From Methylosinus sp. C49 (GTDB lineage Bacteria; Pseudomonadota; Alphaproteobacteria; Rhizobiales; Beijerinckiaceae), in assembly GCF_009936375.1 (NCBI RefSeq), contig NZ_AP022332.1, positions 434,001 through 498,000 of the forward strand: a stretch of DNA of 64,000 bases, written 5' to 3'. Positions within the stretch are counted from its first letter, which is position 1. The number at the start of each line of letters is the position of its first letter. The translations under genes and the position numbers were made by a program. The notes below the pieces were generated by a model. The model was given only the letters and a program-made list of their open reading frames with translations. It did no database searches and had not been told where the DNA came from. Of this stretch, positions 17,834 to 26,170 are shown one piece after another.

Positions 17834-18667
17834 ATGCAGATCGGCTTCAATTTCACGCTCAACGCGACGCTCGACATGGTCCAGCGGATGATCAAGACGC
17901 GCCAGATCGACTATTGTGAGCTATTGATCGACAATTTTCTCCATGTCCCCCCAAAAGAGCTGGAGACGACTCTCGATTGCCCGATCGCATTTCATATCAT
18001 GTTCTCGAAATTTCTCGAGAGTGACGACGAGGTCCTCGGCAAGCTGGCGAAGCGGATACGGATTCTCATCGACGCATTGAACCCGATCTATGTGTCGGAC
18101 CATTTGCTGCGTTTTACGCACGAAGGCAGATGCTTCTACAATTTGGGCGAAATAGATTACGAGACGCAATTCGACGCCGTTCGACAGCGCGTCGAGAAGT
18201 GGCAGGATTTGCTCGGACGTCGCCTCTATCTCGAAAATTTTCCATCGATCATGGAGGGCGGGTGGGATGCGCCGGCCTTTTATCGGCGCCTATCCAAGGA
18301 GACCGGCGCGGGCGTTCTCTTCGACGCGTCGAACGCCGTCTGCGCGAAGCACAATTGCGGCGCGCCGCTCGATCTCTGGAACGACATCATCGAGACGACG
18401 CAACATTTTCATGTCGCGGGCTATGCGCAGTCATTCAGCGCGCCTCACGTCATCGTCGACGCGCATGATCGAGAGATGGCGCCGGACACGATCGAATTCC
18501 TGTCCTCGATGCGCTCGTCGTTCGACAAGCCCGGCGCGACCATCACCTACGAGCGCGACATCAACATCGACTATGATTCGATTGCAGTCGATCTGCAGCG
18601 TCTGCGCGAAATATTCCCCCGCACTCAGGAGCTCGAGCATGCCGATCTTGTCGCCTGCGCCAGCTAG
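17834..18667 (+). CDS. mbnB: MbnB, DUF692 iron enzyme of methanobactin synthesis
   Basis: Catalytic subunit of the MbnBC complex, an iron-dependent TIM-barrel oxygenase that turns core cysteines into an oxazolone (or related) ring plus thioamide. The 277-residue product starts MQIGFNFTLN, preceded by a GGAGG box. Candidate metal ligands in the expected order are His54, His90, Glu134, Asp164, His193, Asp209, His211 and Glu240 (motifs FHIMFSKF, SDHLLRF, YLENFPS, FDASNA, FHVAGY, DAHDRE). Cysteines near residues 170 and 175 lie close to the metal-site loop. It starts 79 bp after mbnA and its 3' end overlaps mbnC by 29 bp, which implies translational coupling of the two partners. Confidence 0.95.
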   Translation: MQIGFNFTLNATLDMVQRMIKTRQIDYCELLIDNFLHVPPKELETTLDCPIAFHIMFSKFLESDDEVLGKLAKRIRILIDALNPIYVSDHLLRFTHEGRCFYNLGEIDYETQFDAVRQRVEKWQDLLGRRLYLENFPSIMEGGWDAPAFYRRLSKETGAGVLFDASNAVCAKHNCGAPLDLWNDIIETTQHFHVAGYAQSFSAPHVIVDAHDREMAPDTIEFLSSMRSSFDKPGATITYERDINIDYDSIAVDLQRLREIFPRTQELEHADLVACAS

Positions 18668-19223
18668 AATCGACGCCGATCTCTACGCCGATCTCATCGA
18701 CCCTGCGCGGCTCGCGACCTATCCGCGCGAGTCCCGCTCCTATATCCGCATCGACATAAGCCTTCGCGCCTATTGGCACACGCTGTTCGACACCTGCCCA
18801 TTGCTGCTCGATCTGTCCGGCCCGGACGGAGCCTCGATCTTCCATCCTTTCATGGCCTGGGCCAAGCAGGAGAAGCTGTCCTTCGATTGGACCTATTTTC
18901 TCTGGGTCTATCAATGGCTGGCGCAGTCGGAGTTTCGGGACCGGCTGAGCGAGGAGCTATTATTGTCGATGATGACGGCCTCCGCCGCTCGCTGGCTCGG
19001 CTATGATCGCAATGTCGACGACCTCGGCGTCGTGATCGGCACGCCTCTGATCGATTCAGTCGTGGTCGGCTGGAAGATGGACAGCGTCTATTGCGGCCTG
19101 AACCAGGTGGAGCGCCTCGAATTCGAGGAGCCGCTTCCGGCGCCGGACGGCCTGTTCGGCTATTTCTTCACGCCAAGTCTCAGACTCGGTCATTTTCCCG
19201 GCTGGCGGCCGATACCGCGATGA
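18639..19223 (+). CDS. mbnC: MbnC, partner protein of MbnB
   Basis: A 194-residue protein that forms the heterodimer with MbnB and binds the MbnA leader in known systems. It has no catalytic motif of its own. Recognisable family features are SRSYIRIDISLRAYWHTLFDTCP near the N-terminus, KLSFDWTYFLWVYQWLA in the middle, and the C-terminal GLFGYFFTPS. The ATG at 18639 lies inside the end of mbnB, and the stop overlaps the mbnM start by four bases. Assignment rests on sequence resemblance and invariant position after mbnB. Confidence 0.93.
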   Translation: MPILSPAPARIDADLYADLIDPARLATYPRESRSYIRIDISLRAYWHTLFDTCPLLLDLSGPDGASIFHPFMAWAKQEKLSFDWTYFLWVYQWLAQSEFRDRLSEELLLSMMTASAARWLGYDRNVDDLGVVIGTPLIDSVVVGWKMDSVYCGLNQVERLEFEEPLPAPDGLFGYFFTPSLRLGHFPGWRPIPR

Positions 19224-20500
19224 TCGAAAGCGGCTTCTGGCGCGGATATTGGCCGTTGCTCGTCAGCATCGGCTCCACGCAGCTCGTGCTGCAGGTGGAT
19301 ATCATCACGCTGGGGTGGCTGGGGGGCGACGCGCAGAGCGCCTATGTTCTTCTCACGCGTCTGGCGCTGCTCGATCTCGTGCTGATGACAGCCATGGGAA
19401 CGGTCGCCTCGACCATCGTCGCGCAAAGGCGACGCGCAGCCGACGGGGCGACAGCGATCGGCGGCGCGCTGTTTCTCGCGGCGATCGGCGGCCTGTTCTG
19501 CGGGCTTCTCGGCTTCATCTTCTATCCCAGATTGGCTGCGTTGGCGGCGGGCGAGGGGGAAGTCGCGGCGCAGATCGAGACGGCTATCTACCTATACACG
19601 GTCGCCACGCCCCTGCGCTTCTCCGTCACCGCCGCCATTCTCATTCTCCATGCGCTGGACGAAGGCGTTTCCATCATTCGCTGGAAATTGATCGAAGGCG
19701 CATTGAAGATCGGAGGCAATCTCCTCTTCGTCGGGGTTCTGGGCTCAGGGCTTCAGGGCTGCTTCGCGAGCGGGCTCGTCGTTGCGATCGTCTCGTCCAT
19801 ATGGTGTTGGCGCATCCTCTCTTCGCGTTACGGAACACCATTCCAAATTCCGAGCTGTTCCTTGGCGAGGGATTTCTTGCGTTCGACAGCCTGGGAGTCG
19901 CAGCGCACTGTCGCGGTGCATTTCGCGGTAACTGTCGGCGTCATGCTTTTCGCGGCCCCCTGGCTCGGACATTACGACATTTCTCGACTGAGCGCCTATG
20001 CCGCCGGACAGACGCTGATGCTCCTCGTCTTCGCGCCATTGCTGGCGCTCACGCGCTTTCTCTCTTTCCGACTGGCGCGCGTCGGGGACGACGTCATCGC
20101 GCCGCTCGTCCGCGCGCTTTGGCTTCGCGGCGCGCCCATCTCTTTCTTCGCTGCGCTCGTGCTGTTCACGAGCCGCGATCTGCTCGGCGATCTGTACGGT
20201 CAGCAGGGGCCTTGGTGGTCGTCCCTGATCGTGGCGCTCGCCATCTCACTACCGCTTCGACACGCGGCCAATACGACGAGGGCCGCGCTGCTGTCGCGCG
20301 GAGCTTTCGCCGAGGTCGCAAAAGCGGACAGCGTCGCGCTCTGGGCCTGCGCCGTGCCTCTTTTGGCGTTGGGACTCGCGGCCGATTCGCCGCCTCTGAC
20401 CTATACGTCGCTGATCGTCCCCGAGGCTATCTGCGCGCTGTGGCTCTGGCGACGTCTCGCACTGCCCAGGAACAGCATGCACGCGAACGCGGCCCTCTGA
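19220..20500 (+). CDS. mbnM: MbnM, MATE-family methanobactin exporter
   Basis: Inner-membrane multidrug-and-toxin-extrusion transporter of 426 residues with about 12 hydrophobic segments, proposed to export apo-methanobactin to the periplasm. MATE features include TQLVLQVDIITLGWLGG in the first helix pair and a matching second half (LSAYAAGQTLMLLVFAPLLALTRFLS). The ATGA overlap with mbnC shows coupling. Substrate assignment comes from the operon. Codon use does not differ visibly from the rest of the locus. Confidence 0.92.
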   Translation: MIESGFWRGYWPLLVSIGSTQLVLQVDIITLGWLGGDAQSAYVLLTRLALLDLVLMTAMGTVASTIVAQRRRAADGATAIGGALFLAAIGGLFCGLLGFIFYPRLAALAAGEGEVAAQIETAIYLYTVATPLRFSVTAAILILHALDEGVSIIRWKLIEGALKIGGNLLFVGVLGSGLQGCFASGLVVAIVSSIWCWRILSSRYGTPFQIPSCSLARDFLRSTAWESQRTVAVHFAVTVGVMLFAAPWLGHYDISRLSAYAAGQTLMLLVFAPLLALTRFLSFRLARVGDDVIAPLVRALWLRGAPISFFAALVLFTSRDLLGDLYGQQGPWWSSLIVALAISLPLRHAANTTRAALLSRGAFAEVAKADSVALWACAVPLLALGLAADSPPLTYTSLIVPEAICALWLWRRLALPRNSMHANAAL

Positions 20501-20566
20501 AAAGCCGTTATCCGCAAAGGGCTCCGAGAGAAGACGCGACGCGAGAGAGCGGGAGGTTGCAGGACC

Positions 20567-22222
20567 ATGCCATCCGAACATGCGCCAGTTTTGATCGTTG
20601 GCGGCGGATATGCGGGGCTGACGGCCGCGCTGATGCTTTCCATCCGCGGCGTTCCGTGCCGGCTCGTCGAGCGCCGCGCCGCGCTCTCCGATCATCCCAG
20701 AGCGCACGGGTTCAATCTTCGCAGCCTCGAGCTGCTGCGGCAGGTTCCTGGCCTCGAAAACGACCTGCGCCTCGCCACACGTGCTGCGCCCGGCGATACG
20801 ACGATCATGGTCGCTGAGACGGTCACCAGCTCGCCCATAAAGATAATGGCGACGCCGGGCGGATTCGATCCGCGTCCGCTCTCGCCGGCGATGCTGTGCA
20901 GCGCCGGCCAGGATCGCGTCGAGCCGGTGCTGCTTCGACATGCGCGAGCGCATGGCGCCGACATTCGCTTTTCGACAGAGCTCATCCATGTCTCGCAAAA
21001 CGCGGACAGTGTCCGCGCCTGTCTGCGCGACACGGAGAGTGGAGAGGAGACGATCGTCCATGCCGACTATCTCGTCGCCGCCGATGGAAGCGGCAGCGCT
21101 ATCCGCAGAACGCTCGGCGTCGACATGATCGGACTCGACGGCGTGTCTCATGCAGTATCCATTCTCTTCCAAGCCGATCTGTCGATCGCGATGGGGAAGC
21201 GCGGCTTCCTTCTCTGCTACCTGCGTCATCGCGACTTCACGGGAGCCTTCGTCAGCTGCGACGATCCCGACCGTGGGCAGCTCAATGTCGAATATGATGC
21301 GGCTCGTGAAACCGTGTCGGACTTCGACGCCGAGCGATGTGAGAAGCTCGTGCGCGCGGCGCTCGGTCAACCCGATCTCGACGTCCAAATTCTGAACGTC
21401 CTTCCCTGGCGGATGTCGGCGTTGCTCGCCGAACGAATGAGCCTCGGCCGTGTGTTTCTCGCCGGCGACGCGGCCCATATAATGCCGCCGGTCGGAGGCC
21501 TCGCCGGTCAAACCGCGATCCAGGATGCGGCCGATCTCGCCTGGAAGCTCGCCATGGTGATCAAGGGCGAGGCCGGCGCGGCTTTGCTGGACAGCTATGA
21601 CGCCGAGCGCCGCCCGGTCGCGCAGCTCTCGATCGCGCGTGCGACCGAGAATTATGTGGAGCGGCTACGTCAGGATCGCTCCGATCTCTCCGACGCCTTT
21701 GGTCGAGTCAACTATCTCGACGCCGCGATGAGCTATCGCTATCGATCGCCGGCAATTTCCTTGGACGAGCCGGACGATGGACTGCCGGCGGACGATACGC
21801 TGCATCCCAGCGGAAAGCCCGGGTCCCGACTCGCGCATGTTCCGCTCGTCAGAAACGGCGTCGAGATTTCGACGCATGATCTCGTGGGACAAGGATTTGT
21901 GCTGCTCGCCGGTCCCGCCGGATCCGCATGGATCGAGGCCGCGCGAGCGCTCTCTGGCGACGAAGACGCGCCGTTGAGAGCCTTTCTGATCGGCGTGGAT
22001 GTCGATGATCCGACCGGCGCATTTCTCTCGCGAACCGGGCTCGGACCGAGTGGAGCGCTGCTCGTGCGCCCCGACGGCTTCATCGCATCGCGATCAGTCG
22101 ACGGGAGCGCGGATTCCGAAGCAATTCTGAGGCGCTCCCTCGATCGCGCGCGCTGTCTCGATCGGCGTGAAATCCCCCCTTCGCCGCCCGCATACGCGTC
22201 GATGGCCAAAGTCGTGCTGTGA
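20567..22222 (+). CDS. mbnF: MbnF, FAD-dependent monooxygenase tailoring methanobactin
   Basis: A 551-residue flavoprotein of the aromatic-hydroxylase (PHBH-like) family. The N-terminal FAD site is VLIVGGGYAGLTAALML (residues 8-24), a DG-type motif is VAADGSGSAIRRTLG, and the second FAD motif is GDAAHIMPPVGG near residue 301. The last 150 residues form a thioredoxin-like C-terminal domain typical of this family. From memory of work on Methylosinus methanobactins, MbnF is linked to converting one oxazolone to a six-membered pyrazinedione ring. This operon has MbnF but no aminotransferase MbnN, so the predicted product differs from the best-known OB3b compound. Starts 66 bp after mbnM. Confidence 0.9.
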   Translation: MPSEHAPVLIVGGGYAGLTAALMLSIRGVPCRLVERRAALSDHPRAHGFNLRSLELLRQVPGLENDLRLATRAAPGDTTIMVAETVTSSPIKIMATPGGFDPRPLSPAMLCSAGQDRVEPVLLRHARAHGADIRFSTELIHVSQNADSVRACLRDTESGEETIVHADYLVAADGSGSAIRRTLGVDMIGLDGVSHAVSILFQADLSIAMGKRGFLLCYLRHRDFTGAFVSCDDPDRGQLNVEYDAARETVSDFDAERCEKLVRAALGQPDLDVQILNVLPWRMSALLAERMSLGRVFLAGDAAHIMPPVGGLAGQTAIQDAADLAWKLAMVIKGEAGAALLDSYDAERRPVAQLSIARATENYVERLRQDRSDLSDAFGRVNYLDAAMSYRYRSPAISLDEPDDGLPADDTLHPSGKPGSRLAHVPLVRNGVEISTHDLVGQGFVLLAGPAGSAWIEAARALSGDEDAPLRAFLIGVDVDDPTGAFLSRTGLGPSGALLVRPDGFIASRSVDGSADSEAILRRSLDRARCLDRREIPPSPPAYASMAKVVL

Positions 22223-22228
22223 GGAGCC

Positions 22229-22630
22229 ATGTCAGCCCCAAAAAGTCGGTTTCCGAAAATCATCCCGGCTCGCGGAGCGTTCCGCGGCGTCGTGCTGGGT
22301 CTCGCCGCGACATACGCCGCGCTCGCGCTCGAACCGGCAGTGAGCTGCCCGGCTCCGTCCAATGGAGATGGGGCCGGCTGTCACGACAAAATGACAGAGA
22401 CGACGCGAGGAAACGCCGAGGCCGGCTCGAACATTCTGCAGCTCCTGGTGAGCTGGCAGGCCTGCTTCACGAAAGAAGCCGTGACGGATCAGAATTTCCA
22501 GGCGATCGTCGAGGCGTGTGATCGCGCCGCGACCTCATCCAATTTGAGCCGCAAGGAGCGAGAAAGGCTTACCTATCGGCGCGCGAAAATCCTTCAGACG
22601 GCAGGAAAAGTCGGCCCGGAGGCACGATGA
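22229..22630 (+). CDS. Unrecognised small secreted protein at the end of the methanobactin operon
   Basis: A 133-residue protein starting 6 bases after the mbnF stop, so almost certainly co-transcribed with it. The N-terminus is basic, then a hydrophobic helix (GVVLGLAATYAALALEPAVS) serves as signal peptide or anchor. The mature part has four cysteines (in SCPAP, GCHDK, WQACF and EACDR), an even number that could form two disulfides, and a helical C-terminus rich in Arg and Lys (NLSRKERERLTYRRAK). GCH is not a CxxCH haem motif. I recognise no family. Export and position suggest handling of methanobactin or copper in the periplasm, but this is inference. The next 230 bp (22631-22860) show no gene. 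Confidence 0.75.
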   Translation: MSAPKSRFPKIIPARGAFRGVVLGLAATYAALALEPAVSCPAPSNGDGAGCHDKMTETTRGNAEAGSNILQLLVSWQACFTKEAVTDQNFQAIVEACDRAATSSNLSRKERERLTYRRAKILQTAGKVGPEAR

Positions 22631-22860
22631 GCGTTCCTTTGTCGAGAGCGCTCGTCGACCGCGCCGGAGGGGGCGTCGCCGAACGGCGCGCGCTTATTTC
22701 GGCAGGTCCCAATCGCGCGGCCGAGCACTCGGATCAGGGCGGCGCCATGGCGAGATCGACGTCGACACGGGCGCTCTCGTCGTTCTCCCTGCCGGCCGGA
22801 CGAGCGCCACAGCAGCACGATCGGGTTCCGCGATGGGCGCCACGCCCCCTACGCCGCTCC

Positions 22861-23595
22861 TCAAAACCCATCGCCACCAGCGCTGGCCACAGGCGCGATC
22901 GATGTCAGCGCGGCGAGGGCTATGGCGACGACGAGCAGCAGCGTCGCCGCCAGCGGCAGGCGGGAGGTGGCGATCTCGTCCACGGAGTCGGCGCGCTTAT
23001 AGCCCGTGACCATGGCGCGCACGAGATTCTCGCGCTTCACCAGCACATAGGAGATCACCGCCGCGATATGAATGAAAACGGCCGCCGCCAGCACATAGAA
23101 TCCCTTCCTGTGCAGCGAGGTGAGCAGCAGGCTCGTCTCCTTGCTCACCGCGCCGGCGAAGGGGCCGACGTTGAAAATCTCGTCATTGGCGAAAAGGCCC
23201 ATGGTCGCCTGCGCCAATAGGCCGAGCAGCAGCGCGACGACCATCAGCGCGCCGAGCGGATTATGCCCGGCGTAGAGCGGCGCGCGGCCGCGCAGCAGGC
23301 CTCGCCCATAGAGCCACGCCTCCCGCGGATGCCGCAGGAAGCTGGCGAAGCGCGCGTGCTTGGCGCCGAAGAGGCCCCAGAGCACGCGAAACGCGACGAG
23401 CGTGAGAACGGCGTAGCCGAAGCGCACATGCCAATCGAACCAGGCGACGCCGAGCCTGTTGGTCACATAGGCGCCGACGAAAGAGACGACGAGCGACCAG
23501 TGGAACAGCCGCACCGGCAAGTCCCACACCAGACGCTCTTCTTTCGATTGCGCGTCCGCCGCCTTTGTTTCGGGCGGCCTGTCGATCACCGTCAT
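22861..23595 (-). CDS. Cytochrome b561-type membrane protein
   Basis: A di-haem cytochrome b of the Ni/Fe-hydrogenase / thiosulfate-reductase b-subunit type, 244 residues with four or five membrane helices. Such proteins move electrons between quinol and soluble periplasmic partners. Haem-ligand His candidates lie in VRLFHWSLV, FDWHVRFGYA and the later LHRKGFYVLAAAVFIHIAAVISY. It is the last gene of an eight-gene minus-strand run, 30 bp after a c-type cytochrome, so it probably links the quinone pool to the two cytochromes encoded upstream. Confidence 0.88.
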   Translation of the reverse strand: MTVIDRPPETKAADAQSKEERLVWDLPVRLFHWSLVVSFVGAYVTNRLGVAWFDWHVRFGYAVLTLVAFRVLWGLFGAKHARFASFLRHPREAWLYGRGLLRGRAPLYAGHNPLGALMVVALLLGLLAQATMGLFANDEIFNVGPFAGAVSKETSLLLTSLHRKGFYVLAAAVFIHIAAVISYVLVKRENLVRAMVTGYKRADSVDEIATSRLPLAATLLLVVAIALAALTSIAPVASAGGDGF

Positions 23596-23625
23596 CTTAC
23601 GTCTCGTCGCGCTCGTTGGGCCTGG

Positions 23626-24117
23626 CTATTTCGCCTTGTAGGAGTCGTGGCAGCCCTTGCAATCCTGGCCGAGATTGGCGACCGCGGTCTTGAAGGCTTC
23701 CGTCGCGCCCTTCTCCTTGCCGATCGCATCGGCGAAGACATGGGCGTCCTCCTTGAACTTGGCGAGCTTCTTGTCGAATTCCGCCTTCTCTTTCCAGATT
23801 TCGGCTTTCGCCTTGCTGTCCGGCTCGCCGACATTGGAGACATCGGGGAAGGATTCGTCGAGCAGGCCGGCGATATAGGCGATGCGCTCGGATCGCTTCT
23901 TGGCCTCCGCCTCGTCATAGGGGGCGTTGCCTCTGGCGACGGCGCCGAACCAGCGGAAGAAATTGCCGATCAGCACGAATTCCGCCTTGCGATTCTCCAC
24001 CGCGATTTTCGCCGGCGTGGGGCCGGGCGCCTGCGCGGAGGCGGAATTCAGAGCGACGCAACCGGCGATGAGCGCGCCGCCGAGGAGAGCGAGCGAGCGC
24101 TTCGAATACAGACTCAT
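23626..24117 (-). CDS. Exported class II (c'/c556-like) cytochrome c
   Basis: A 163-residue periplasmic monohaem cytochrome. The ATG at 24117 gives a signal peptide (LALLGGALIAGCVALNSASAQA). The single haem motif CKGCH is six residues from the C-terminus, as in four-helix-bundle cytochromes of the c'/c556 type. An electron carrier or small-molecule-binding role is expected. The Cys in the signal region is not a clear lipobox. Lies between the peroxiredoxin and cytochrome b561 genes. A second cytochrome of the same type is encoded 2 kb upstream. Confidence 0.88.
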   Translation of the reverse strand: MSLYSKRSLALLGGALIAGCVALNSASAQAPGPTPAKIAVENRKAEFVLIGNFFRWFGAVARGNAPYDEAEAKKRSERIAYIAGLLDESFPDVSNVGEPDSKAKAEIWKEKAEFDKKLAKFKEDAHVFADAIGKEKGATEAFKTAVANLGQDCKGCHDSYKAK

Positions 24118-24148
24118 GATCGTCCCTTTATATTCCGAGGTTGAATGC

Positions 24149-24712
24149 TCAAATCTTGCCGGATTTATGGCTCTCTTGCCATTGCCGCACGAATTGGAGC
24201 GTCTCCGAGACATGCTTGATCGGGTCCGAGCTGACAAAGGTCAAGCCGATTTTGCCGTCCGGCGTCACGACATAGGAGATGCGGTCGGAAACCGTGTCGC
24301 CATTCTGCGTCGGGCGGTCGCGCTTTGCGTCATAGGCGTTGATGACGGTAAAATTCGCGTCCGCCGCGACGGGAAACTTGTCGCGGCATTCCTTGGTCGA
24401 GAAATCGCGCTGCGTCTCGATCGTGTCGGCGGAGACGCCGATCAGCGAGGCTCCGGCGGCGGCGAAATTGTCGTAATTCTCGGCGAACTCATGCGCCTCG
24501 ATCGTGCAACCGCGCGTGAAGGATTTGGGATAGAAGTAGAGGACCACGGGGCCTTTCTTCAGCGCCTCGGCGAGAGAGAACACGAAGTCCTTGCCGCCAA
24601 TGGCGGCTTGGGCGCTGAAATCAGGCGCCGCGACGCCCGTCTTCAATGCGGCGGAGGCCGGGATGGTCGCGAGAGCGACCGAGAGAATCGTGAAAATCGC
24701 GAGCTTACGCAT
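24149..24712 (-). CDS. Exported peroxiredoxin (BCP/AhpC-TSA type)
   Basis: A 187-residue thiol peroxidase with a signal peptide (MRKLAIFTILSVALATIPASA), unusual for the normally cytosolic BCP type. The peroxidatic Cys69 is in FYPKSFTRGCTIEA, and Cys109 in TKECRDKF is a possible resolving residue. It would reduce H2O2 or organic peroxides in the periplasm; its reductant is unknown, and neighbouring cytochromes are candidates only by position. Sits 9 bp after the rhodanese-like gene. Confidence 0.9.
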   Translation of the reverse strand: MRKLAIFTILSVALATIPASAALKTGVAAPDFSAQAAIGGKDFVFSLAEALKKGPVVLYFYPKSFTRGCTIEAHEFAENYDNFAAAGASLIGVSADTIETQRDFSTKECRDKFPVAADANFTVINAYDAKRDRPTQNGDTVSDRISYVVTPDGKIGLTFVSSDPIKHVSETLQFVRQWQESHKSGKI

Positions 24713-24721
24713 ATTTCGGCC

Positions 24722-25240
24722 TCACTTGGCGGCGGTGGCGGGCGCAGCGGCGGCCGGCGCGGCGGGAGCCGGCGGCGTGATCTTGGCCAGCGTTCCGCCT
24801 TCGTCCTGATAATCGAGCACGCCGATCGCGCCGACGACATGATAGCCGAGTCCGGCGAGAATATCGCCGACGGCGCCGGCGCGATGCGCACGATTGGAAA
24901 CAGTGACGATCAGACGATCGCGCGGAATAAAGGAGAGGGATTTCTGAACCTCCTTGGTCTGGATGCTCAGATACACCGGGAAGCCGCCATTCTTGGTCAG
25001 CTCGTCGGGCCGACGAATGTCGAGGACGAGAAGATCCTCCGGCTTCGCCAGCAGAGCGTCGAAGGCGGCGCGATTGAGGCGCAGCGTCTTATAGGTATAG
25101 GCCGGATCATTCTGCGGCGTAACGGGCGCCGCAGCGGGAACGGCGGGCGCCGCGGCCTGCTGCGCGCCGGCGTCGGTCGTCGGAAGCGCGGTCGAGGCGA
25201 CGCCGAGCGCCAGGCCGAGGACGAGCGTCGAGGCTCTCAT
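24722..25240 (-). CDS. Exported rhodanese-fold protein lacking the active cysteine
   Basis: A 172-residue protein with signal peptide (LVLGLALGVASTALPTTDAGA). The rhodanese fold is visible as LVLDIRRPDELTKNGGF and ending LAGLGYHVVGAIGVLDYQDEGG. At the place of the catalytic Cys loop (usually C-x-x-G-x-R) it reads VSNRAHRAGAV, with no cysteine, so sulfur transfer by the standard mechanism is not possible. It may be a binding or sensor domain. N-terminal low-complexity Ala/Pro spacers and a similar C-terminal tail flank the domain. Part of the same minus-strand run. Confidence 0.8.
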   Translation of the reverse strand: MRASTLVLGLALGVASTALPTTDAGAQQAAAPAVPAAAPVTPQNDPAYTYKTLRLNRAAFDALLAKPEDLLVLDIRRPDELTKNGGFPVYLSIQTKEVQKSLSFIPRDRLIVTVSNRAHRAGAVGDILAGLGYHVVGAIGVLDYQDEGGTLAKITPPAPAAPAAAAPATAAK

Positions 25241-25259
25241 TGCTGTGTCCTTTTCTCTC

Positions 25260-26150
25260 TCAGGCGCGCAGACGCGCATTGAAGAAATCGACGGTGCGTT
25301 TCCAGGCGAGCTCGGCGGCCGCGGCGTCATAGCGCGGCGTCGTGTCATTATTGAAACCATGCTGCACGCCCGGATAGACGAAAGCCTGATAATCGACATG
25401 CGCAGCTTTCAGCGCCGTCTCATAAGCCGGCCAGCCGGCGTTGATGCGATCGTCGACGCCCGCATATTGGATGAGCAGCGGCGATTTGATCTTGGCGACC
25501 TCCTCGGCCGGCGGCTGCGCGCCGTAGAAGGGAACGCCGGCGGAAAGATCGGGCAGCTTGGTGGCGAGGAAATTGACGACGCCGCCGCCATAGCAGAAGC
25601 CGACCGCGCCCACCTTGCCATTGCCGATCGGGCAGGTCTTCAGCGCGCCATAGGCGGCGATGAAGTCGTTGCGCGTCTTGGCCTGATCGAGCTTGGTGAA
25701 AAGGTCGCGCGCCTTGTCCTCATCGCCCGGATAGCCGCCGAGCGGCGCCAGAGCGTCCGGCGCGAAGACGATGAAATCCGCGAGCGCGAGACGGCGGGCG
25801 ATGTCCTCTATATGCGGATTGAGGCCGCGATTCTCATGGATGACGAGCACGGCCGGCAATTTGCCGCTCGCGTTGGCGGGCTGGACGAAATAGCCCTTCA
25901 CCACGCCATTGCCCTCCGGCGAAGGAACCTCGATCGTCTTGCCGATGATGCGAGGATCGTCCTTCTTCACCACCTCCGCCTCGGCGAAGCGCGGCAGCAG
26001 CTCCTCGAGAAAGGCGGTCGCGGCGGCGGCGCCGATGGCGATCTTCTTGGCGCTCTCGACGAAGCCGCGACGATCGATGTCGCCATGCACGAAGAGATCG
26101 AAGAGCTTCAATATTCCGGGCGGGAACTCGTTTGCGATCTTACGCGTCAT
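25260..26150 (-). CDS. Dienelactone hydrolase-family protein, probably exported
   Basis: An alpha/beta hydrolase of 296 residues (ATG at 26150). The catalytic Cys nucleophile is in GFCYGGG, the Asp is in the AGVDDRIN segment and the His in VQHGFNND, the Cys-Asp-His triad of dienelactone hydrolases. Before the domain lies DIDRRGFVESAKKIAIGAAAATAFL, a twin-arginine followed by a hydrophobic stretch, as in the many predicted Tat-exported members of this family. The substrate is unknown. The neighbours are redox proteins, not ring-cleavage genes, so classical chlorocatechol breakdown is unlikely. Confidence 0.82.
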   Translation of the reverse strand: MTRKIANEFPPGILKLFDLFVHGDIDRRGFVESAKKIAIGAAAATAFLEELLPRFAEAEVVKKDDPRIIGKTIEVPSPEGNGVVKGYFVQPANASGKLPAVLVIHENRGLNPHIEDIARRLALADFIVFAPDALAPLGGYPGDEDKARDLFTKLDQAKTRNDFIAAYGALKTCPIGNGKVGAVGFCYGGGVVNFLATKLPDLSAGVPFYGAQPPAEEVAKIKSPLLIQYAGVDDRINAGWPAYETALKAAHVDYQAFVYPGVQHGFNNDTTPRYDAAAAELAWKRTVDFFNARLRA

Positions 26151-26170
26151 GGGTCTGTTCCTCGGGTCTC

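Noticed and set aside
22627-23220. A 197-codon plus-strand frame after the small secreted gene
   Set aside because: It runs antisense into the cytochrome b561 gene, has Arg-rich shadow composition and no signal or domain.
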